The notes under the pieces: generated by a model
Database searches by the model: none
What the model was told of the DNA's origin: nothing
What the model saw: only the letters and a program-made list of their open reading frames with translations
NCBI RefSeq assembly: GCF_012027305.1
Contig: NZ_SNUF01000003.1
Span: forward strand, 124,001-188,000
DNA length: 64,000 nt
Reading direction: 5' to 3'
DNA from: Thermococcus sp. MAR1
Lineage (GTDB): Archaea; Methanobacteriota_B; Thermococci; Thermococcales; Thermococcaceae
Shown: piece after piece, positions 52,219 to 59,528 of the stretch
How positions within the stretch are numbered: position 1 is the first letter of the stretch
How the letters are laid out: each line of letters starts with the position of its first letter
Translations under genes and position numbers: made by a program

Positions 52219-52968
52219 ATGAGAGTTGAGATAAAGTTCAGGCCCGCAAAGGAGGGCACGATTCTCCCGTTCAATTATAACTATGACGTTTACGCTCAGC
52301 TTCTTGAAAAGATGGCTATAGTTTCACCCGAAATAGCCCGGGAGGCCGAGGTAAGTCACGTTGATTACTTCACCTTCTCCCGCATCATGGTTAGGAAGCG
52401 TGAACTTCTACCAGACAGGGGAATAAAGGTGCTCTCCGACGATGTTTCCCTTTATGTCTCCTCGTCTTCCAGCGAGCTGATAAAGGCCGTTGTGGAGGGC
52501 TTTATTGACAGTCCAGTTCTCCAGCTGGGCGATGCAGCTTTCATAGCGGACGACATCAAGATCCTTAAGGAACCCCGCATAAAGGACGGGGCGCTCTTCT
52601 CAACGCTCAGTCCAATAATGGTTAGAACCGTCAAGCTCAGCGGCAACAAGATGAAGATATGGGACCTCTACCCGAATGAGGGGGCCTTCTTTGACAAGCT
52701 CCGCAAGGTAATGCTAATGAGGTATTCGGCGATAATGGGCACCATGCCGGAGGAGAGGGACTTCACAATTGATGTCATCAAGTTCAAGCCCGTCAGGATT
52801 CTCGTCAGGGACACCTACTACCGCGGCTCCCTCATGATATTCCGCTACCACGGTTCCCTTGAGATAGCCCGCTTCGGCTACGAGAACGGCTTCGGCGAAA
52901 AGACCCGCTACGGCTTTGGAATGGTCAAAGTAATTGATGAAGAGCCCAAACGAGAAGGCCAAGAGTGA
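52219..52968 (+). CDS. Cas6-like protein, possibly non-catalytic paralogue
   Basis: 249 residues with the two ferredoxin-like halves and the C-terminal glycine-rich loop GFGEKTRYGFGMVKV typical of Cas6, the CRISPR RNA endoribonuclease. Aligning by eye with my recollection of P. furiosus Cas6, the catalytic Tyr31, His46 and Lys52 map to Leu29, Ala43 and Asp49 here, so the usual triad appears missing. It may belong to the non-catalytic Cas6 paralogues known in Pyrococcus (PF0393, PH0350), which bind but may not cut repeats. No CRISPR array or other cas gene lies nearby. The 3' end overlaps the GT4 gene by 44 bp. Confidence 0.75.
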   Translation: MRVEIKFRPAKEGTILPFNYNYDVYAQLLEKMAIVSPEIAREAEVSHVDYFTFSRIMVRKRELLPDRGIKVLSDDVSLYVSSSSSELIKAVVEGFIDSPVLQLGDAAFIADDIKILKEPRIKDGALFSTLSPIMVRTVKLSGNKMKIWDLYPNEGAFFDKLRKVMLMRYSAIMGTMPEERDFTIDVIKFKPVRILVRDTYYRGSLMIFRYHGSLEIARFGYENGFGEKTRYGFGMVKVIDEEPKREGQE

Positions 52969-53830
52969 GCTCTATCAGCCACACAATCGCCACAAGCTTG
53001 GGCTCCGTCACCTTAACTCTTCTCATTATTGTCCCCAGGAAGCTGGGGTACGGCGGCGCCTGAAGCGTTCCGTCTGGGAGAACCCTCGTTCTCCCATGCC
53101 TCCTCACGCCGAAGCGAACACCCGTTGCCTTTATGGCGAAGTCGAGGAAGTGGGGAATCAGAAGCAACGCGGCGTAAACTTCTGCCTTTCCGGTGATGGC
53201 GACAAGACCTATCAGGGCGCCGGCGCTGAGCGTTCCGGTGTCACCCGGAAAAACCCTCGCAGGGTAGCGGTTCCACCAGAGGAACCCGAGGGTTGCCCCC
53301 ATGCCAGCGAGGGCAATGAGCCTTGCATCCCCATCGGTTATCCCGGCCAGAACTCCGAGGATTATTGCGGAAGTGCCTATCTCCAGCCCGTTGAATCCCG
53401 CGAGCATGTTAACTAAATTCGCCGAGCCGGTGACGAAGAGCACCGCGAAGACAGGGTACAGGATGCCGAGGTTGAGCGCGTAGCCGAAGATGTCCACCTC
53501 CGGTGAGATGCCGAAAAACGCCACCGGAATTGAGACCAAGAGCGATAGAAAGACCTTGTGGAGCTGCCTCAGATTAGTGAGGTCGTCTATGATCCCAACG
53601 ACTCCGAAGAGCAGAAAGACCGTGAGAACCCTCACGATTTCCTCGTCCATGAAGGGCGAGAGCGCCAGAGGGACGGCGAGAAGAACAGCTATACCACCCA
53701 TCTCCGCCACTTCCGGCTGGTCCATTTTGTGAATGTCTCTCCCAATGATTCCAGCCCTCTTCATTCTCCCCGCTACGTAAGGGGTGAGGATGAGCGTTAG
53801 GGTTAAACCTATAAGGACTGGAGCCATCAT
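52925..53830 (-). CDS. Glycosyltransferase family 4 (UDP-sugar:polyprenyl-phosphate sugar-1-phosphotransferase)
   Basis: 301 residues with about nine hydrophobic segments. Family motifs: HKMDQPEVAEMGG, VVGIIDDLTNLRQLHK (DDxxx metal site), NLVNMLAGFNGLE and FPGDTGTLSAGA. This family loads GlcNAc-phosphate or a similar sugar onto dolichyl phosphate, the first step of archaeal N-glycan assembly. It is divergent from the HAD-glycosyltransferase gene, so the two probably share a pathway. Confidence 0.85.
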   Translation of the reverse strand: MMAPVLIGLTLTLILTPYVAGRMKRAGIIGRDIHKMDQPEVAEMGGIAVLLAVPLALSPFMDEEIVRVLTVFLLFGVVGIIDDLTNLRQLHKVFLSLLVSIPVAFFGISPEVDIFGYALNLGILYPVFAVLFVTGSANLVNMLAGFNGLEIGTSAIILGVLAGITDGDARLIALAGMGATLGFLWWNRYPARVFPGDTGTLSAGALIGLVAITGKAEVYAALLLIPHFLDFAIKATGVRFGVRRHGRTRVLPDGTLQAPPYPSFLGTIMRRVKVTEPKLVAIVWLIELTLGLLVWALHQLL

Positions 53831-53886
53831 ATCTTAGACACCCAATCCCCTTAGAACAAGCCAAAAATAAACCCTTCGGTGAGAAC

Positions 53887-55209
53887 ATGGACGTGAAACT
53901 GGTGGTCTTTGACCTTGACGGAACGCTGGTCGGTGCACCTAAGCCTTTTGCCGAGATCAAGGAAGAGCTCAAGTCCCGGCTCGTTGAGATGGGAATCCCT
54001 AAGGAGATAATCGGCGACATGACGCCGATGTACGAGAATCTGCTGAGAATATCTCAGGAGACTGGAAGGGACTTCGGGGAGCTTTACTCAATCCTTGTGA
54101 AGCTCGAAACAGAGAGGATAGGTGATAGCTTTCTCTTTGAAGGCGTTCTGGAAGTTCTGGACTTTCTGAGGAAAAGGAACGTCAAGATGGCGATAATGAC
54201 CCGGAGCTCCCGGAAGGCGGCCCTTAAGGCGCTGGAGATGCATGGAGTGAGTGGCTATTTTGAGGTTGTCTCCACCCGTGACGATGTTCCGCCGGACGAG
54301 CTCAAGCCCAATCCAGGACAGCTTCGGCGGATAATCGAGGCCTTTGGCCTTGAACCGACCAAGGTATTAGTGGTTGGCGACCACGGCTACGACATACTCC
54401 CGGCCAGGGAGCTCGGTGCGTTGAGCGTTATGATAACGGGCCACACCGCCGGGAGGATGAGCTTTTCAGTTGACTCAACCCCGGATTTTGATGTTGAAGA
54501 CATGGGGGGACTCCTTGGACTCCTGGAAAACCTTCTAAGCACTTACGTTGTTGTGCCGGCCTACAACGAAGAGATGACCATCGGTGCCGTCCTCGACGAC
54601 CTGCTCAGGTACTTCAGGCGGGATGAGATAGTCGTTGTCAACGATGGCTCCCGTGACAGAACCCGGGAGATAGCCCGCTCGAAGGGCGTTCACGTTCTTA
54701 CCCACCTCGTCAACAGGGGCCTGGGCGGTGCACTGGGGACTGGAATCACCTACGCCCTTAGGCAGAAGGCCAGGCTCATACTAACATTCGACGCCGACGG
54801 CCAGCACCTCGTGAGCGACGCCCTGCGCGTTATGAAGCCCGTCGCCGAGGGAAAAGCCGACTTTGCCGTTGGTTCGAGGCTCAAGGGCGACACCAGCCAG
54901 ATGCCCTTTGTGAAGCGCTTTGGAAACTTTGTCCTGGACACAATAACTGCCGTTTTTGCGAGAAAATACGTCAGCGACAGTCAGAGCGGGCTGAGATGCT
55001 TCAGCCGTGACTGTGCCGCCAGGATAAGGATAACCTGCGACCGCTACGCTGTTTCGAGCGAGATTATAATTGAAGCGGCGAGAAATAAGTGCCGCATCGT
55101 TGAGGTACCCATCCGTGCCGTCTACACGGAGTACTCGATGAAGAAGGGGACAAACATCTTGGAGGGAGTTAAGATAGCCCTCAACCTGCTGTTTGACAAA
55201 CTGAGGTGA
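53887..55209 (+). CDS. HAD phosphatase - family 2 glycosyltransferase fusion
   Basis: 440 residues in two parts. Residues 1-215 are a HAD phosphatase (VFDLDGTLVG, IMTRSS and VVGDHGYDI). From about 218 a GT2 domain follows (YVVVPAYNEEMTIGAVLDDL, VNDGSRDRT, FDADGQH and SGLRCFSRD), like dolichol-phosphate mannosyl- or glucosyltransferases. The frame is continuous, so I take it as a natural fusion rather than two genes. The phosphatase partner may act on a sugar or polyprenyl phosphate; that is inference. The next gene overlaps it closely. Confidence 0.82.
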   Translation: MDVKLVVFDLDGTLVGAPKPFAEIKEELKSRLVEMGIPKEIIGDMTPMYENLLRISQETGRDFGELYSILVKLETERIGDSFLFEGVLEVLDFLRKRNVKMAIMTRSSRKAALKALEMHGVSGYFEVVSTRDDVPPDELKPNPGQLRRIIEAFGLEPTKVLVVGDHGYDILPARELGALSVMITGHTAGRMSFSVDSTPDFDVEDMGGLLGLLENLLSTYVVVPAYNEEMTIGAVLDDLLRYFRRDEIVVVNDGSRDRTREIARSKGVHVLTHLVNRGLGGALGTGITYALRQKARLILTFDADGQHLVSDALRVMKPVAEGKADFAVGSRLKGDTSQMPFVKRFGNFVLDTITAVFARKYVSDSQSGLRCFSRDCAARIRITCDRYAVSSEIIIEAARNKCRIVEVPIRAVYTEYSMKKGTNILEGVKIALNLLFDKLR

Positions 55210-55214
55210 TTGTG

Positions 55215-55580
55215 ATGTACGCGGTTCAGTACATAGCCATAGCAGTTGTACTGGCCCTGATGCTCTACGTGCTTGGCAAATATGGAAAGAGGGAACTTGA
55301 GTGGGGTGACCTCCTGTTCTGGGGAGCCATCCTGGTCGGCCTCCTGGTGGTCTCAATATTCCCCATCGAGATAGCCATGACGATAAAGCGACTCCTGGGT
55401 CTCGGAAGGGGCCTTGATTCGCTCTTCGTCGTTGCCATAGGGCTGGCGTACCTGATGATATTCAAGGTCTACCTTGCCGTGGACAGGACTGAGAGGGAGA
55501 TAACTGAGCTGACGAGGAAAATCGCCATCGAACTTGAGGAGATGAACAGAAGACTAGAGAAAATCGAGGAGAAGCTCTAA
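55215..55580 (+). CDS. DUF2304 membrane protein
   Basis: 121 residues with three hydrophobic segments (about 3-20, 34-52 and 70-88) and a charged coiled-coil tail (ITELTRKIAIELEEMNRRLEK). DUF2304 is commonly next to, or fused to, GT2 dolichol-phosphate glycosyltransferases, as here. It probably anchors or assists the upstream enzyme. The start is ATG 55215, behind GAGGTGAT, 6 bp after the fusion gene. Confidence 0.75.
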   Translation: MYAVQYIAIAVVLALMLYVLGKYGKRELEWGDLLFWGAILVGLLVVSIFPIEIAMTIKRLLGLGRGLDSLFVVAIGLAYLMIFKVYLAVDRTEREITELTRKIAIELEEMNRRLEKIEEKL

Positions 55581-56113
55581 TCTGCGAACTCCCCGAAGAG
55601 CTCCTCCAAAAAGGCCCGTACTCTCTCCTTCGGGAGCCTGAACTGTCTTATCCTGACTATTCCTTTTTCCTGCGCTTCCTTCAGGAGAATCTCAGTCGCC
55701 TCGTTGGGGTACATCTCCTCGTAGACTATCTCCCGAATTCCGGCGTTGATGACCAGCTTGAAGCAGGTGTCACAGGGAAAGTGGGTGACATAAAGCGTCG
55801 CCCCCTCGAGGCTTATCCCTTTTCTGGCCGCCATCGCTATGACGTTCTGTTCTGCATGGACGGCCCTGTGGCAATGGCCGTCGACGATGAGGCATCCGGC
55901 GTCTATGCAGTGCTCCATGCCCCTCGGTGCACCGTTATAGCCTGTCGCTAAAATGTAGCCGTCCTTGACCGCTACCGCTCCAACCCTCAGGCGCGGACAG
56001 GTCGCCCTGAGCGATACGAGCTTGGCTATGAGCATGAAGTACTCGTCCTTGGTGGGCCGTATGCGCTTTATCCTCTCGGCCCTTTCCCTGTCCAGTACTA
56101 TCTCCACCGCCAT
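55577..56113 (-). CDS. Deoxycytidylate deaminase-like protein
   Basis: 178 residues of the cytidine/deoxycytidylate deaminase family, converting dCMP to dUMP for dTMP synthesis. The zinc site is HAEQNVI and FPCDTCF, with GYNGAPRG upstream, typical of dCMP deaminase rather than free cytidine deaminase. It follows the M48 gene by 6 bp and may share its transcript, but functionally it is separate. Confidence 0.85.
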   Translation of the reverse strand: MAVEIVLDRERAERIKRIRPTKDEYFMLIAKLVSLRATCPRLRVGAVAVKDGYILATGYNGAPRGMEHCIDAGCLIVDGHCHRAVHAEQNVIAMAARKGISLEGATLYVTHFPCDTCFKLVINAGIREIVYEEMYPNEATEILLKEAQEKGIVRIRQFRLPKERVRAFLEELFGEFAD

Positions 56114-56119
56114 AAGGCA

Positions 56120-56902
56120 TCACTGCATTCTCCTGTTGAACATGTTGTTGCCGTGAATCTCGACGAGTATCCTGAATATCCTCTCATCGTAGCTCGGATG
56201 GGTTTCTATTCTCGGGACCTTCTGGCGCCTCTCTATGGATGGCTCTATGCTGGGCACGGCGCTCAGCCTTACATCGGCCCTGAGGTCCTCGTAGTACTTG
56301 AGCTCCTCAAGGGCATGCTTCAGACTCATGGGCACCTCCAGCAACCGGAGTGCCGATTCATCCGCCAAGAACTCCCTGCCCTTGAGGAAGTTCGCTCTGG
56401 CGACCTCGTAGAGAGCGTAGAGGAGCAACGCCGCCAGCGTAATGCTCGGCCTGTGGGCGAGGAGTATCAGTATTCCCGTGAAGACCATCATCAGGTACCT
56501 GCCGTACGCCAGTACCGGGAATACCTTGGTGTCACCGTTCTTTATGTGGCCCAGTTCGTGGGCAGCAACTGCGAGTATCTCCTCCCTGTCAAGCACCTCA
56601 AAGAGACCGAGGGAAAGTACTATCGTGTTTTTGAACGAGTACGCGTTCGGTATGTAGTCGTCCAGGATGTATATCTTGGGCATTGGGAGCCCTGCCTTTT
56701 TGGCCATCTCCGCGATGCCGTCGTAGAGCCAGGGTATCTCGCTCCTCTGCAGGGTCACGTAGTTGCCCTTGACGTCCTTGGTTGAGACCCAGAAGTAGAG
56801 AAGCACTATGGAGCCGAAGGCGGCCATGGCTATCTTAAGGCCCAGCTCCCTTAGGGCTATTACCGCCAGCAGGACTTCAAGGACCATGATGATGAACAGC
56901 AT
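56120..56902 (-). CDS. M48 family membrane metalloprotease (HtpX-like)
   Basis: 260 residues with about four membrane segments. The zinc motif HELGH, in AVAAHELGHIKNG (about residue 115-120), and the downstream glutamate in FLADESALRL fit M48. These proteases act on membrane or misfolded proteins. It is 6 bp downstream of a BlaI-type repressor gene. A BlaI plus membrane-protease pair recalls the BlaI/BlaR and MecI/MecR sensors, so this protease may cleave or relieve the repressor; that is inference. Confidence 0.82.
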   Translation of the reverse strand: MLFIIMVLEVLLAVIALRELGLKIAMAAFGSIVLLYFWVSTKDVKGNYVTLQRSEIPWLYDGIAEMAKKAGLPMPKIYILDDYIPNAYSFKNTIVLSLGLFEVLDREEILAVAAHELGHIKNGDTKVFPVLAYGRYLMMVFTGILILLAHRPSITLAALLLYALYEVARANFLKGREFLADESALRLLEVPMSLKHALEELKYYEDLRADVRLSAVPSIEPSIERRQKVPRIETHPSYDERIFRILVEIHGNNMFNRRMQ

Positions 56903-56908
56903 TTCTCA

Positions 56909-57274
56909 TCACTTCTTGATTTTGGACAGGTACGCGTAGGTCGCCTCCTTGAAGTTTGTCATTAGTGCGTCTAGGATGCTCTGGACAACCCTCTCCTCAA
57001 ACTCTTCCCTGGTTGTCGTTATTGAGTAGACGTATCTCATCCCGCCTCTGCCCTTCTCAACACTCCTCTTGAGAAGGCCGCGCTCGCACAGGCGGTTCAT
57101 GAGGATGCTTATGGTGGAGCGCCTTATGTCCGGGTGCTTCACCTTCATGTACTCGTATACTTGGCCGGCGGTGGCAACCTGAACCTTCCACATGTGCTCC
57201 ATTATCTCGGCTTCAAGGGGTGGAAGAACGGCCTTTATACCCTCCTCGGTGAGCTTGAATTCATGCGGTTCCAT
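56909..57274 (-). CDS. BlaI/MecI family transcriptional regulator
   Basis: 121 residues with an N-terminal winged helix (LPPLEAEIMEHMWKV, then RRSTISILMNRLCERGLLKR), which fits the BlaI/CopY group. A C-terminal helix (EEFEERVVQSILDALM) should dimerise. Repressors of this kind are inactivated by cleavage near the domain junction in bacteria. The start is ATG 57274 behind GGAGGAA. It sits in an operon with the M48 protease. Confidence 0.8.
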   Translation of the reverse strand: MEPHEFKLTEEGIKAVLPPLEAEIMEHMWKVQVATAGQVYEYMKVKHPDIRRSTISILMNRLCERGLLKRSVEKGRGGMRYVYSITTTREEFEERVVQSILDALMTNFKEATYAYLSKIKK

Positions 57275-57416
57275 GGTTCATTCCTCCTTCGTCCTGTTCT
57301 GTGTAGGGTGCCCAGGCTAAAAAGTTTTTGTGCTTTTCAATGCCTTAATGAACATTGTGGTCCATTCGTCTGGGTGATTAGGTTTTTAAATTCACCCGGG
57401 GAATACCTATGGGCGT

Positions 57417-57494
57417 GGGCCGGTGGCCTAGTCAGGACAGGGCGTCGGCCTCCGGAGCCGAAGGTCGCGGGTTCAAATCCCGCCCGGCCCGCCA
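57417..57494 (+). tRNA. tRNA-Arg (CCG), with integrated-element junction
   Basis: The cloverleaf has acceptor GGGCCGG pairing with CCGGCCC, discriminator G, encoded CCA at 57492-57494, T arm GGTTCAAATCC and anticodon CCG at 57452-57454 in the loop CTCCGGA. It decodes CGG. A TATA-like TTTTTAAA (about 57383-57390) lies upstream. The 3' half is read antisense by an integrase-like fragment, so this tRNA is the probable attachment site of the mobile element that follows. Confidence 0.95.
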
Positions 57495-57638
57495 GAAATT
57501 TTGATTTTGTTGCGTTCCTGACATTATTGCCATATACAAAAGAGCTGCTGCCTCAAAAAATGCAGACTTCTGAATGTCGTTCTCATTCAAAAAAGCAATT
57601 ATTTGGTCGCTCACTGTGATACATATGCGCTTCCTCAA
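57432..57638 (-). pseudogene. N-terminal fragment of an SSV-type integrase, Int(N), overlapping the tRNA
   Basis: Reading the minus strand from TTG at 57638 (behind GGGGGTGAG), a 68-residue frame starts with a ribbon-helix-helix-like stretch (RICITVSDQIIAFLNENDIQ) and then reads through the tRNA 3' half as RAGRDLNPRP. SSV-type integrases carry their attachment site inside the gene, and after integration an N-terminal piece stays at one border; SSV1 Int has a similar tRNA-derived passage. No catalytic domain is present. The C-terminal fragment should lie at the other border, beyond the window. The tRNA-derived tail alone would be a translation artefact, so support rests on the first 50 residues. 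Confidence 0.55.
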
Positions 57639-57872
57639 AGTCCTCACCCCCAATGCGCAAAAATATCACAAAACTGATACTATTTTGGCCGACGGTCATA
57701 TTTATTTTTGCCTCTTACAAGCCTCCATCTCAAAAATTGACTGATACAAAGGCAAGTTTTATTTCGATGATGTGCAATAGCCGATGGTCACCTCGAGGTG
57801 GCCGCGTGAATAGCATCTTGCCATCATCCTGTGGCTACGTATGGCCGGGGGGCTATTGCCCCCCACCAGAAC
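57639..57872. other. Element left border, no gene seen
   Basis: AT-rich DNA then a structured part. It contains a perfect hairpin GGGGGGC-TATT-GCCCCCC (57847-57864), a near-palindrome GGTCACCTCGAGGTGGCC (about 57785-57802) and an inverted pair GCAATAGCC/GGCTATTGC (about 57774 and 57851) enclosing the palindrome. The hairpin lies just past the helicase stop and may end that transcript, though no T-run follows. No reading frame of interest. Confidence 0.4.
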
Positions 57873-59528
57873 TCAAAACCTCACGTACCCCAACACAGAC
57901 CTCTTTGACTTGCTCGTGAGAACATAAAGACTCTCTCTCGCACGAGTCATCGCAACGTAGAGAACCCTTACCTCTTCCTTCAGAGCATTCTCATCCCTTT
58001 GAATCTCTTTTTCGATCTTACGATTCACGAAATCAATGACAATGACAACATCGGCCTCTTCGCCCTTTGCGGCGTGCATCGTGTCCACGTAGATTATCTT
58101 TCCATTCCTCCTCTTTCTGAGCCCAGCCAAAACACGCTTCTCTTCCGGATCAAGGACATCAAGATAATGGTTCTCAATGAACCTCGCAAGGGATAGAACG
58201 TCATCAGAGCACTCTCCGGCTCCATTGTCTTCATTATTGGAGCTTTCCTCTCCAGTAAGGCATTCTTCGACCTTTATTATAGCATCTACAGGCGTTTTGA
58301 ACAGTGATCGAAGACGAATTCCTTCCTCATTCAGAGAAGTTACAGCGAAGAACAGCCTCAGCCCAATGCTCCTTTTCTCCTCGAAGGCGATGACTTCCTC
58401 AAGAAGGTCATAAAGACTGTCGTCATTCTTTATTCTTGAGACTCTGTATCCTGCCTCGATGATGTACTTTTCAATCTCTCTCGCTTGCTTGTTTGTTCGT
58501 GTAAGGACGAACACGGTCTTATCTTCATCCATAATGCTTTCAAGAATCTGAATTACTCTATCACCGGTTGTTCTGTCCATCTTGAGGAGATTGGACTTTT
58601 TCAGGTACTCTGTGATGGCCTTACCAGGTTCCTCACGTGGCTCATACTCGAAGTGGACCCCGAGCCACCGTGTGAGCATCTCCGCCTTGTTGTACACGTG
58701 CTTGGGTAGCCTATAACTTTTCTTCAATACAACAACTGTACCGGACGCCATAAAATTTGCAAACTCGGAAGGGTCAGCCCCCTGGAATGAATATATCGAC
58801 TGATTCGGGTCTCCAGCTGCAACGACATAGTCAAGGAGACCAATGCTTCTCAACCTCTTCACGACTGCCCATTGAAGAGGACTGAAGTCCTGAGCTTCGT
58901 CCATTATCATGACCCTGGGCTCACTGCCCTCCTTTTCTGGAGCGAGTGTAGCAGGAGTGGTTGTAAGGAAGTATCTGAGAACTGACGCATAGTCAAAAAT
59001 GCCCTTTTCTTCCTTCCATGCTACGTAGTCCCTTATTCTCTGGTACACGGCGTCTTTCTCCTGTTGTTTTACGATTTTGAGGATTTCATTGCTGTCTTTA
59101 TCATAATAGACGTTGAAATAGTAGTTGTACCTTATCTCGGCAACGTTCGACGGGTGTGAACTGAACCGATCCCTGAAGTCATAGCCATAGTTCATTTCCA
59201 TCATCGCGGCAATAAATGGCTCTCTCATGAATCCTGCGGGTGTGAGGAGTTTATTCCGCATAAGAACCCTTGTGATGTAACTATGCAGAGTGTACGCGTT
59301 GTAAATTCCTCTCTCTTTCAGAACCCTGACCGCAGAAGTTGTAAAGGTGAGAAAGAGAACCTCATCGCCCGTGTAATCCCTCCTCATGATGAGCTTGTTG
59401 AGGCCGTATCGTTGCACGAAGTTGGCAACGTCTTTGGAAACGTCTCCGGTAAAGTACTTGTAAAGATTGAAGAGAGCAGAGGTTTTTCCTGTCCCTGGAG
59501 GCCCCAGAATGGTTATCTGAGCGTTCAT
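57873..59528 (-). CDS. UvrD/Rep-like superfamily 1 DNA helicase
   Basis: 551 residues with the SF1A helicase motifs in order: [10 protein letters not shown] (residues about 8-16), II MIMDEAQDFS, III AAGDPNQSIYSFQGA, IV KKSYRLP, V DTMHAAKGEEADVV and VI LYVAMTRARE. UvrD-type helicases are rare in Thermococcales chromosomes but typical of their plasmids and integrated elements. The ATG overlaps the primase stop (ATGA). It is the last gene of the presumed replication operon. Confidence 0.85.
   Translation of the reverse strand: MNAQITILGPPGTGKTSALFNLYKYFTGDVSKDVANFVQRYGLNKLIMRRDYTGDEVLFLTFTTSAVRVLKERGIYNAYTLHSYITRVLMRNKLLTPAGFMREPFIAAMMEMNYGYDFRDRFSSHPSNVAEIRYNYYFNVYYDKDSNEILKIVKQQEKDAVYQRIRDYVAWKEEKGIFDYASVLRYFLTTTPATLAPEKEGSEPRVMIMDEAQDFSPLQWAVVKRLRSIGLLDYVVAAGDPNQSIYSFQGADPSEFANFMASGTVVVLKKSYRLPKHVYNKAEMLTRWLGVHFEYEPREEPGKAITEYLKKSNLLKMDRTTGDRVIQILESIMDEDKTVFVLTRTNKQAREIEKYIIEAGYRVSRIKNDDSLYDLLEEVIAFEEKRSIGLRLFFAVTSLNEEGIRLRSLFKTPVDAIIKVEECLTGEESSNNEDNGAGECSDDVLSLARFIENHYLDVLDPEEKRVLAGLRKRRNGKIIYVDTMHAAKGEEADVVIVIDFVNRKIEKEIQRDENALKEEVRVLYVAMTRARESLYVLTSKSKRSVLGYVRF

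Noticed and set aside
52219-53000. CRISPR array near the Cas6-like gene
   Set aside because: No direct repeats of 25-40 bp with regular spacers were seen anywhere in the window.
57432-57494. Peptide RAGRDLNPRP and what follows as evidence of a protein
   Set aside because: This string is a known artefact of reading tRNA genes antisense. I keep the integrase-fragment call only because of the upstream part and the genomic context.
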